From assembly GCA_937892105.1 (NCBI GenBank), contig CALAUZ010000004.1, positions 1 through 12,028 of the forward strand: DNA of 12,028 nucleotides, written 5' to 3'. The notes under the pieces were generated by a model. The model did no database searches and was not told the origin of the DNA. It was given only the letters and a program-made list of their open reading frames with translations. The translations under genes were made by a program, and so were the position numbers. Source of the stretch: an uncultured Fretibacterium sp. (lineage in GTDB: Bacteria; Synergistota; Synergistia; Synergistales; Aminobacteriaceae). Below, in pieces: positions 1-5,610 of the stretch (positions within the stretch are counted from its first letter, which is position 1; every line of letters starts with the position of its first letter).

Positions 1-543
1 CAGGAATGCGAAAAATTCGCGGACTTGATAGAGGTGTGTAGTACGCCAGCAGTTTACACTGTAAAACTCGGAGCATAGATATTTTTATATGTTTTGAGTA
101 ACTATATTCCTGTTGTCAAAGAACACCCTATAGTTGTTGTCAACAAGGAACATCAGCTCGCAAATAAAAGTGAACTTCATATCAAGGACATTCTCAATGA
201 GGGTCTCGTATTGCCCCGCTTCAGACATTCTACGTACATAAGCCAGCTGTTAAAAGCGTATGGAGCATATAACGCTTATCCGGTTTACGCATACGAAGCC
301 ACTGAAATACGAACACTTTTAGATATGGTGAGAGCAGGAGTAGGAATAAAAATTTCGCCGAGCTATATATTACGTGTTTTTCGCATGGACGGGTTAAAAG
401 TATTGCCGTTAATAGCTGATGAGTTGTTTATCGAGTATGGTTTTCTCATCAGAGATATAGAGAAGCTGAAACCTACAGAAAAACAGTTCATAGAGGCCAT
501 GCTGGACGAACACAGCACCCCATGTCAGATTATAAGGAAATAA
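1..543 (+). pseudogene. LysR-family transcriptional regulator, broken, 5' end outside window
   Basis: The frame starting at base 1 reads a short stretch ending KLGA and then a TAG at 76-78. After the stop the same frame runs open to TAA at 541-543. The downstream part, roughly residues 10-140 of the open segment, looks like the C-terminal effector-binding subdomain of a LysR regulator: a KEHPIVVVNKEH segment, then a run ending MVRAGVGIKISPSY, which matches the usual late 'V.aG.Gi...P' element. The piece before the stop resembles the linker just ahead of the effector domain, so about 60-70 residues of that domain seem to be missing between the two parts. The only start for the open part is a TTG at 94 with no good ribosome binding site. 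I infer an internally deleted, interrupted regulator that once controlled the dehydrogenase gene 57 bases downstream on the same strand. The family call for the C-terminal part is fairly firm. The identity of the first 25 codons is tentative. Confidence 0.6.
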
Positions 544-599
544 CAGTGTACGAGAAAAATACGCTGTATGTAACTTAACTCAAGAAAGGAAATTATATC

Positions 600-1712
600 A
601 TGTGCAACGTGTGTAACACAATGACGATTAAGGCCGCCGTAACTCATGCACCCGAAGATCCATATGTTCTGGAAGATGTAGAACTTGCTGAACCACAGAA
701 TGATGAAGTTCTGGTGAAAGTTGTGGCCTGCGGACTGTGCCATACTGACGAATTTGGCAGAACAATAGGTCTTCCGATGCCTTTAGTACTTGGTCATGAA
801 GGCGCGGGAATTGTCGAGAAAATCGGCTCTGGCGTTCGTGATATTGCTGTCGGGGATCATGTGGCGTTTTCATACGCAAGCTGCGGACACTGCAAGAACT
901 GCATCTCAGGAAAACCACAGTACTGCTATAACTTCAACCAGATAAACTTCGGCGGTGTAGGTGCTGACGGAAAAACAAAACTCTCTCAGGACGGAAAGCC
1001 CGTATCAATGTTCTTCGGTCAGTCTTCACTTGCAACCTATTCCGTTGTCAGTGAACGAAGCGTCGTGAAGATTGATAACGATGTTGATTTGGCAATGGTT
1101 GCTCCGTTCGGCTGCGGCATTCAGACTGGAGCTGGGGCTGTCCTCAATACTCTAAAACCACGCCCTGATGAAACAATCGCTGTTTTCGGCTGCGGGGCTG
1201 TAGGAATGAGCGCGATAATGGCCGCGAAAATCTCATGCTGCGAAAAGATCATTGCTGTCGGCGGAAACTCCAAAAGTCTTGAACTCGCGAAAGAACTCGG
1301 CGCAACTCATACTGTGAACCGCAAGGAAGTAGGAGACATCGTTGGAGTAATTCGTGAGCTTACTGGCGGCGGTGTCAACTACGCAATCGACACGTCAGGA
1401 CATGGTGCAATGATACTCAGCGCAATTCAGAGTACAGCCTACAACGGAACTATGCTGCCCATCGCCCCGACAGGTATCATCAAAGATTTCGACATCGGCA
1501 CTGAAGTTCTCATGCAGATGCGTACAATCAAGGGTATCGATGTCGGCGAATCAATTCCGAAAATCTTTATTCCGATTTTGGTCAGCCACTTCAAGGCAGG
1601 ACGCTTCCCTGTGGACAAGATAATCACAAAGTTCAAGTTCACAGACCTTGAGCAGGCTCGTCAGGCATCAATTACCGGCAAGGTGATTAAGGCTGTTGTT
1701 ACGATGGATTAA
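600..1712 (+). CDS. Zinc-dependent medium-chain alcohol dehydrogenase, aryl-alcohol/benzyl-alcohol dehydrogenase type
   Basis: This 370-residue cytoplasmic enzyme should oxidise a primary alcohol to its aldehyde, or the reverse, with a nicotinamide cofactor. The N-terminal GroES-like domain carries the catalytic zinc ligands C47, H66 (with E67) and C172. The structural zinc set is complete: C95, C98, C101 and C109. The Rossmann domain starts near residue 192 with G197-x-G199-x-x-G202. The end of its second strand reads AVGGNS, with Gly at 221 where NAD-specific relatives have Asp, which suggests a leaning to NADP(H) (inference). The length is normal for the AreB/XylB group. I chose the ATG at 600 because AAGGA at 586-590 lies 9 bases upstream; an ATG at 621 is a less likely alternative. 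It follows a broken LysR gene and is followed after 12 bases by a small ABM protein, probably in one transcript. The family is firm. The substrate is unknown and could be aromatic, allylic or aliphatic. Confidence 0.9.
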   Translation: MCNVCNTMTIKAAVTHAPEDPYVLEDVELAEPQNDEVLVKVVACGLCHTDEFGRTIGLPMPLVLGHEGAGIVEKIGSGVRDIAVGDHVAFSYASCGHCKNCISGKPQYCYNFNQINFGGVGADGKTKLSQDGKPVSMFFGQSSLATYSVVSERSVVKIDNDVDLAMVAPFGCGIQTGAGAVLNTLKPRPDETIAVFGCGAVGMSAIMAAKISCCEKIIAVGGNSKSLELAKELGATHTVNRKEVGDIVGVIRELTGGGVNYAIDTSGHGAMILSAIQSTAYNGTMLPIAPTGIIKDFDIGTEVLMQMRTIKGIDVGESIPKIFIPILVSHFKAGRFPVDKIITKFKFTDLEQARQASITGKVIKAVVTMD

Positions 1713-1724
1713 AAGAGGCTGGAC

Positions 1725-2015
1725 ATGCTGAAGATAGTGGCAAAAATGCTAGTCAAGGCAGAAGAGCTTGAAAAGTTCAAAGGACTCGCTAAGGAACTCG
1801 TGCAAAAATCCCACGCCGAAAAAGGAAACGTCTTTTACTCCCTGAATGAAAGCACAAATAACGAAAGAGAACTTGCGTTCCTCGAATGCTGGAAGGATCA
1901 ATCAGCAATAGATACGCACAACGCTACGGAACATTTCAAGGGTATTCTGCCTAAACTGGCTGAACTGTGCGAAAGCGCATCGCCAGTTGAAGTATTCAGA
2001 GAGATTGAGCTATAA
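1725..2015 (+). CDS. ABM-fold small protein, putative quinol monooxygenase
   Basis: This 96-residue protein has the layout of the antibiotic-biosynthesis-monooxygenase (ABM, YgiN-like) ferredoxin-fold family: a first strand (MLKIVAKMLVK), a helix ending near LVQKSH, a KGNVFYSLNES strand, an FLECWKD strand, and the characteristic H-N-x-T-x-H-F segment at about residues 65-71. Members are dimers. Some act as cofactor-less quinol monooxygenases, but many in metabolic clusters have no proven activity. It begins 12 bases after the upstream dehydrogenase, with AGAGG at 1714-1718 as its binding site, so the two genes are probably co-transcribed. A second, decayed copy of the same family lies at 5258-5359 behind a flavin oxidoreductase fragment, which suggests a habit of pairing these small proteins with oxidoreductases. 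The family assignment is good. The function here is inferred only from context; detoxifying or trapping a reactive carbonyl or quinone would fit. Confidence 0.85.
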   Translation: MLKIVAKMLVKAEELEKFKGLAKELVQKSHAEKGNVFYSLNESTNNERELAFLECWKDQSAIDTHNATEHFKGILPKLAELCESASPVEVFREIEL

Positions 2016-2016
2016 T
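1987..2016 (+). promoter_or_regulatory. Candidate sigma-70 promoter for gldA
   Basis: TTGAAG at 1987-1992 and a perfect TATAAT at 2011-2016 are separated by 18 bases. The -10 box overlaps the stop codon of the ABM gene. Transcription would start near 2022, at the first bases of the hairpin described at 2021-2050, and would run into gldA. The -35 box is only 4 of 6, so the element is plausible but unproven. Confidence 0.45.
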
Positions 2017-2020
2017 TTTC

Positions 2021-2057
2021 AATAAGGGGTGGGTAAATCCGCCTCTTATTATTTTTC
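2021..2057 (+). terminator. Stem-loop with T-run between the ABM gene and gldA: terminator, attenuator or operator
   Basis: Bases 2021-2032 (AATAAGGGGTGG) can pair with 2039-2050 (CCGCCTCTTATT) over 12 positions, two of them G-U, around a six-base loop. ATTTTTC follows at 2051-2057. This is the classical shape of an intrinsic terminator and would end a transcript of the alcohol dehydrogenase and ABM genes. The gldA ribosome binding site (GGAGG, 2059-2063) comes immediately after. The hairpin also sits exactly where transcription from the candidate 1987-2016 promoter would begin, so it could instead be a 5'-end stem or a repressor site. Confidence 0.6.
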
Positions 2058-2079
2058 TGGAGGAAGAAAGGTAGTACAC

Positions 2080-3189
2080 ATGAGAAAAATATTCGCAAGC
2101 CCTGCACGCTACATTCAAGGCAAAGACGAACTTAAACATCTGGCCGAACACGCTAAAACTCTCGGCAAAAAACCGCTGATACTCATCAGCAAGGGTGGCA
2201 TAAAGCGTAGTGCTCCCATCATAGAAGACAGCTTCAAGAAAGAAGATATGCCCTACAAACTCTTGCCGTTCGGAGGAGAATCAAGTAAACAGGAGATCGC
2301 CGCTATACGCAAAGAATACGCTGACGCTCAATGCGATATGTTCATCGGTATCGGGGGAGGGAAAATTTTTGACTCCGCTAAGGCCGCAGCGTATTACGAG
2401 AACGCTCCCGTCATAATATGTCCTACTGTCGCAGCTTCAGATGCTCCATGCAGTGCTTTGGCAGTACTCTACACACCAGAGGGCGAATTTGAGGAATATC
2501 TTTTCTTGCCCCACAATCCAAACATTGTCCTCATTGATGAAGCTATCATCGCTAAATCACCAGTTCGCATGACAGTTTCAGGCATGGGAGACGCACTCGC
2601 TACATACTTTGAGGCTGAGACTGCCATATCCACAAACTCAGATAATTTTGTGGGCGGTAAAGCTACATTGGTGGCAAGAGCTGTCGCGCGGCTTTGCTAT
2701 GAGACTCTTCTGGCTTATGGCCCAAAAGCGGTCAAGGCATTGCAAAACGGCGCATTAACTCCAGCTGTCTCAAAAATCATTGAGGCTAACACACTGATGT
2801 CTGGCATTGGATTTGAGAGCTGCGGAACAGGAGCGGCTCATTCAGTTCACAACGGCTTAACGGCTCTTGAACCGACTCACGCGTTCTATCACGGCGAAAA
2901 AGTCGCTTTCGGTGTCATGACACAGTTAGTTCTTGAGGATTATGACAAGGACGAAATTGAAACTGTCGCGAAATTCTGTATCTCTGTAGGACTTCCGGTC
3001 TGCCTCGCTGATTTGAACCTTGATAACCCAAGCAGAGATGACCTGATGAAAGTCGCTGAGCTGGCCTGCGCTAAGGGTGAAACTATCCATAACGGCGCGG
3101 TAGCCGTAACTCCTGATGATGTCGTTGACGCTATGCTGGCTGCTGACGAAATGGGCAAGATGTACAAAACAGTGTACACGAAAATATAA
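2080..3189 (+). CDS. gldA: Glycerol dehydrogenase (iron-containing alcohol dehydrogenase superfamily, zinc enzyme)
   Basis: GldA oxidises glycerol, and often 1,2-propanediol or 2,3-butanediol, at the secondary hydroxyl with NAD+, giving dihydroxyacetone or hydroxyketones. The 369-residue product follows the E. coli GldA pattern along its length: KIFASPARYIQG at the start, GIGGGK in the nucleotide-binding domain, PTVAASDAPCSALAVLYT, and HNGLTALEPTHAFYHGEKVAFG. The metal ligands fall at the expected residues: D171 (in GMGDALA), H254 (in GAAHS) and H271 (in FYHGE). I start at the ATG at 2080, behind GGAGGAAG at 2059-2066, because the family begins there; a GTG at 2029 would add 17 unrelated residues and lies inside the hairpin. 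The next dehydrogenase starts 20 bases downstream. A promoter-like sequence and a hairpin precede it, so it may be expressed separately from the two upstream genes. The assignment is firm; the physiological diol or triol is not. Confidence 0.95.
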   Translation: MRKIFASPARYIQGKDELKHLAEHAKTLGKKPLILISKGGIKRSAPIIEDSFKKEDMPYKLLPFGGESSKQEIAAIRKEYADAQCDMFIGIGGGKIFDSAKAAAYYENAPVIICPTVAASDAPCSALAVLYTPEGEFEEYLFLPHNPNIVLIDEAIIAKSPVRMTVSGMGDALATYFEAETAISTNSDNFVGGKATLVARAVARLCYETLLAYGPKAVKALQNGALTPAVSKIIEANTLMSGIGFESCGTGAAHSVHNGLTALEPTHAFYHGEKVAFGVMTQLVLEDYDKDEIETVAKFCISVGLPVCLADLNLDNPSRDDLMKVAELACAKGETIHNGAVAVTPDDVVDAMLAADEMGKMYKTVYTKI

Positions 3190-3209
3190 TCATAAAGGAG
3201 GGAATAATC

Positions 3210-4250
3210 ATGAAAATGAGAGCTGCAATTTTTCATGGCGTGGAGAATATTTCTCTGGAAGAAGTCGAAAAGCCCGAATTAATTCCGGGATCCATTATCA
3301 TCAAGAATGTACGTTCAGGTATATGCGGCACAGACCTTCACGCTTACGAACGGAGCGGTGAAGAAGTTGGCATATATCCTGAAAACCAGTTCGGACATGA
3401 GATGTCGGGAGTTATTGATGAACTTGGCGAGGGCGTTACCGGTTTCAAGAAAGGACAGCACGTTTTCATTAATCCTTGCACATTCAAAGAGCCTACACCT
3501 GAGATGAGCGTATTGATGTGCTGCGACATGGCTGGAGCATTCTCTGAATATATCCGCGTTGATAAACCTGTTGAAGGTTATAACGTTTTCCCTCTTTCAG
3601 ATACTTTGTCGTGGGACATTGCCGCTATGATTGAGCCGCTGAGTGTCGCTATGCACGGTATCGAACGCTGCAATCCCCAAAAGGGCGATAAAGCTCTGAT
3701 ATACGGAGGCGGAATAATCGGTCTGTGCGCTTTGGCCTGCCTCAAGTGCTTGGGCATTGATGATGTCATCGTAACTGCTAGAAATCCATTCCGCAGCCAG
3801 AAGATTATCGAAATGGGCGGAATACTCTGCGATACGGGCAAGTCTACAGTTCCAGAGTTCGTCATGAACAAGTGGGGCAAACTTACAGGCAATAACGGCG
3901 AAGATACATGGGACGCTGACCTCGTGATTGAAACAGCGGGATACAGGGGAGTGCTTGAAGAAATTATGCAATACGCAAAGTGCGGATCGTCCGTGAATAT
4001 TCTCGCTTTAGGTGTTTCTCAGGAAAAAGTTACCGAGACTAACATAGCCTATAAGGACATCAGCATTCAGGGAACTTTCGCCTATACGCCAGAGACAAAC
4101 AAGAAGGTCATCGAGATGGTAACAAGCAATGAAAAGATATTCGCTCCCATTGCAACATCGACATACGGACTTTCAGATGTCAAAGAAGCGTTTGAAGCGG
4201 CAAGAGACCACAAGAGGAACGTCAAAGTTCTGATTGACCATTCCAAATAA
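3210..4250 (+). CDS. Zinc-type medium-chain dehydrogenase (sorbitol/threonine/butanediol dehydrogenase-like) without structural zinc site
   Basis: This 346-residue protein belongs to the polyol-dehydrogenase branch of the medium-chain family and should interconvert a secondary alcohol and a ketone. Catalytic zinc residues are visible: C39 in GICGTD, H63-E64 in GHEMSG, and E142 in MIEPLSVAMHG. The usual structural zinc motif (C-x2-C-x2-C-x7-C near residues 90-110) is absent; that stretch has only C90, C104 and C105 in an unrelated pattern. The Rossmann motif is G166-x-G168-x-x-G171. The second strand ends in VTARN, with Arg at 191 and no acid, which suggests NADP(H) preference (inference). Ribosome binding is strong (AAGGAGGG at 3195-3202). 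It lies 20 bases behind gldA and is surely co-transcribed with it. Paired with GldA it could reduce or oxidise the other carbon of a diol, or act in cofactor balance. The family is clear; the substrate is not. Confidence 0.88.
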   Translation: MKMRAAIFHGVENISLEEVEKPELIPGSIIIKNVRSGICGTDLHAYERSGEEVGIYPENQFGHEMSGVIDELGEGVTGFKKGQHVFINPCTFKEPTPEMSVLMCCDMAGAFSEYIRVDKPVEGYNVFPLSDTLSWDIAAMIEPLSVAMHGIERCNPQKGDKALIYGGGIIGLCALACLKCLGIDDVIVTARNPFRSQKIIEMGGILCDTGKSTVPEFVMNKWGKLTGNNGEDTWDADLVIETAGYRGVLEEIMQYAKCGSSVNILALGVSQEKVTETNIAYKDISIQGTFAYTPETNKKVIEMVTSNEKIFAPIATSTYGLSDVKEAFEAARDHKRNVKVLIDHSK

Positions 4251-4259
4251 TAGCGTCAT

Positions 4260-4305
4260 GGGGCAAAGTCCTTTTCTATTCTCTCAGTAAGAGGATATTT
4301 GCCCC
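4260..4305. terminator. Weak candidate bidirectional terminator between converging reading frames
   Basis: GGGGCAAA at 4260-4267 is an exact inverted match to TTTGCCCC at 4298-4305, with 30 bases between them. It sits just after the dehydrogenase stop (4250) and overlaps the end of the - strand ABC ATPase remnant. The loop is long and a proper T-run is missing, so a terminator role is only possible. Confidence 0.3.
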
Positions 4306-4737
4306 CGAAATTCCAAGCTCTTCGGGAAAAACAGCCGGCTTTTTGTCCTTAGCCATACGCCACCACAAAGCCTCACTATCTGGTAATTGCCCATCGAAAC
4401 GGAACTCTATCACCCATTCAAACGGTTCTTCCATCTCTCTGATGAAAATAACTTTATGCCTGTTATGAGAAGTTTTCGCGTTAAAGTAATGCGCTCTTAT
4501 CCCCACGCCCGCAATATCATCATGAACTGGACGCTCCGTTCTGAAAGAAATTCCCCATTCAGGTACAGTAATTTCATAATCGCCAGATTTTTGAGCAAAC
4601 GCTATATTCTTACAGCCAGATAATATCGCCGCCGTAATTGTCTCAGGGTTCGCGAAAAATTCCTTTGTGTCCTTTACGCTAAACACTGTACCGTTATCCA
4701 TCGCCGCAATACGTGTACACATGCGATAGGCTCTCAC
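4276..4737 (-). pseudogene. C-terminal half of a molybdate/sulfate-type ABC transporter ATP-binding protein (ModC-like)
   Basis: The frame encodes 153 residues ending at TAG (4276-4278). It opens with AYRMCTRIAAMDNG, matching the strand after the H-loop of ABC ATPases, then KEFFANPETITAAILSGCKNIA, the typical ModC/CysA linker into the C-terminal TOBE-like regulatory region. That region follows, with GVGIRAHYF near residue 80 and a WWRMAK segment before the end. Everything expected earlier is absent: Walker A, Q-loop, ABC signature and Walker B. Upstream (bases above 4737) the frame stays open for about 20 codons to a TAG at 4801-4803, but those codons antisense the neighbouring oxidoreductase and are not ABC-like. 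The GTG at 4735-4737 has no meaning as a start. This is therefore a remnant that can no longer power an importer. The permease and binding-protein genes are not in the window. The truncation point coincides with that of the + strand neighbour. Confidence 0.8.
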
Positions 4738-4740
4738 CCT

Positions 4741-5244
4741 GCCGAACCTCCGATACCAGGCCGTAAAGAGTCCCCAATAGTTACGAACGCTCAGGAAGTC
4801 CTAGAAGGCCGTATCATGCCTGGAGCAAAATGCATTGTGATAGGCGGCGGCCAAGTTGGGGCAGAAACTGCGCATTTCTTAGCCCAGCTATTGAGGAAAG
4901 TAACCATACTTGAAATGTTGCCAGAGATCGCTAAAGATGCGGCACTCGCTGTTAATTGGCATCTCAAGAAGTGCCTAGAGGAACGCAAGGTAGATGTTCA
5001 TACGAGCGTTAAAGTTCTTGAGATAAAGAATGATGGAGTGCGCTACGAGACTCCAGAAGGAATAGAAGTGTTTGCGCCTGCGGATACTGTAGTAGTAGCG
5101 ACTGGGTACCGTTCAAACGAGGAGCTAAAAGCTGAACTCGATAAAGCTGGGATTGAGTATGTAGCTGTTGGTGATGCTGTTCGTGCCCGCAAAGTGTCTC
5201 ATGCAACGCGTGAAGGCTACGATGCTGGCAGAAATATAGCATAG
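4741..5244 (+). pseudogene. C-terminal FAD/NAD-binding part of an old-yellow-enzyme-type NADH:flavin oxidoreductase (2-enoate or dienoyl-CoA reductase family)
   Basis: The + frame carries recognisable family sequence from about 4741 (PPIPG, then IVTNAQEVLEG), just ahead of the ATG at 4816 that an automatic caller would choose. It continues through a dinucleotide-binding VIGGGQVGAETA motif, TILEMLPEIAKD, VVVATGYRSNEELK and a final VGDAVRARKVSHATREGYDAG, to TAG at 5242-5244. These are the last 165 or so residues of enzymes of the BaiCD/FldZ/2,4-dienoyl-CoA reductase type, which reduce C=C bonds with an N-terminal FMN barrel, a 4Fe-4S cluster and this FAD domain. The barrel and cluster, about 450-500 residues, are missing. 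The homology starts because sequence from a different gene on the opposite strand abuts at about 4735. An isolated FAD/NAD domain starting at 4816 would also lack part of its fold. I call it a deletion remnant. Confidence 0.82.
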
Positions 5245-5257
5245 GAAGTTACGACGA

Positions 5258-5359
5258 ATAATTACGGTAATAGCTTCATTCCGTGTAAAGCCTGAGAGCG
5301 TAGAAGAGTTCAAGGCGATGGCGGCAGAATGTGTAGAAGCGTCTCTGAAGTATAACTGA
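5258..5359 (+). pseudogene. Decayed ABM-family small monooxygenase-like gene
   Basis: Thirty-three codons from 5258 to TGA at 5357-5359 align without gaps to the start of the intact ABM protein at 1725: ITVIASFRVKPESVEEFK here against LKIVAKMLVKAEELEKFK there. The codon aligned with the intact start is ATA instead of ATG, and it lies 9 bases behind a good binding site (AGGAAG, 5243-5248) that overlaps the stop of the oxidoreductase remnant. The frame ends in the middle of the family's first helix region, and I do not see the remaining 60 residues downstream. Loss of the start codon and early truncation together indicate a dead gene, formerly co-transcribed with the flavin oxidoreductase. Confidence 0.75.
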
Positions 5360-5481
5360 AGTCGTGGAAAACTGAGCCTTGCGAGTTTCTCAGAATGTTA
5401 GCAGGGCTTCAGGCTCTCAATATTGCCCAGCGCGTAAGATCTCTCGAAACTATATATTAGGTTCTGGCCATCAACTTCACG
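5360..5481. other. Region between ABM remnant and bgl control region, no clear gene
   Basis: One + frame (5356-5460) is open for 34 codons and encodes a plausible protein-like tail (LKSWKTEPCEFLRMLAGLQ and onward, ending LETIY). It has no start codon with a binding site and I do not recognise it. It may be the end of another eroded gene. Nothing else is evident here. Confidence 0.3.
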
Positions 5482-5515
5482 CTATGCGAAATTGTGGTAA
5501 TCGTTTTTCACATAG
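5482..5515. promoter_or_regulatory. Palindromic operator-like element upstream of the beta-glucoside operon
   Basis: Two overlapping dyads share a right arm. CTATGCGAAA (5482-5491) is repeated inverted as TTTCACATAG (5506-5515) with one mismatch. TGTG(5493-5496)...CACA(5509-5512) encloses a 20-base imperfect palindrome centred on CG at 5502-5503 (TGTGGTAAT-CG-TTTTTCACA). A CG-centred palindrome is the style of LacI/CcpA-family operators, but the spacing is two bases longer than a catabolite-response element. It lies just upstream of the likely -35 position, so an activator or a looping repressor is possible. No cognate regulator gene is present in the window. Confidence 0.5.
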
Positions 5516-5524
5516 TGCTAGGAC

Positions 5525-5553
5525 TGAATTTTTTCTGAGTTTCAAGATATAAT
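5525..5553 (+). promoter_or_regulatory. Candidate promoter of the beta-glucoside operon
   Basis: A perfect TATAAT lies at 5548-5553. The best -35 at 17-base spacing is TGAATT (5525-5530), a poor match, and no extended -10 TG is present. A good -10 with a weak -35 next to an upstream palindrome suggests regulator dependence. The leader (about 5560-5610) is short and shows no terminator hairpin and no RAT-like antiterminator site. Confidence 0.5.
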
Positions 5554-5610
5554 ATTATTAAGAAAACTCCATTTCCCAGCTAAGACAAATTAATTTAGGG
5601 AGGTATCTTT

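Noticed and set aside
543..567. Stem ACAGTGTA / TACGCTGT after the LysR remnant
   Set aside because: It is only eight positions with a wobble, and no T-run follows, so it is too weak for a terminator. A LysR-type binding site cannot be shown.
628..918. Antisense frames inside the alcohol dehydrogenase and other intact enzymes
   Set aside because: They are shadows of strongly coding sequence, with no binding sites or recognisable domains.
5499..5512. Catabolite-response element (cre)
   Set aside because: The CG-centred palindrome has one extra base in each arm compared with the cre consensus, so I list it only as an operator-like element.
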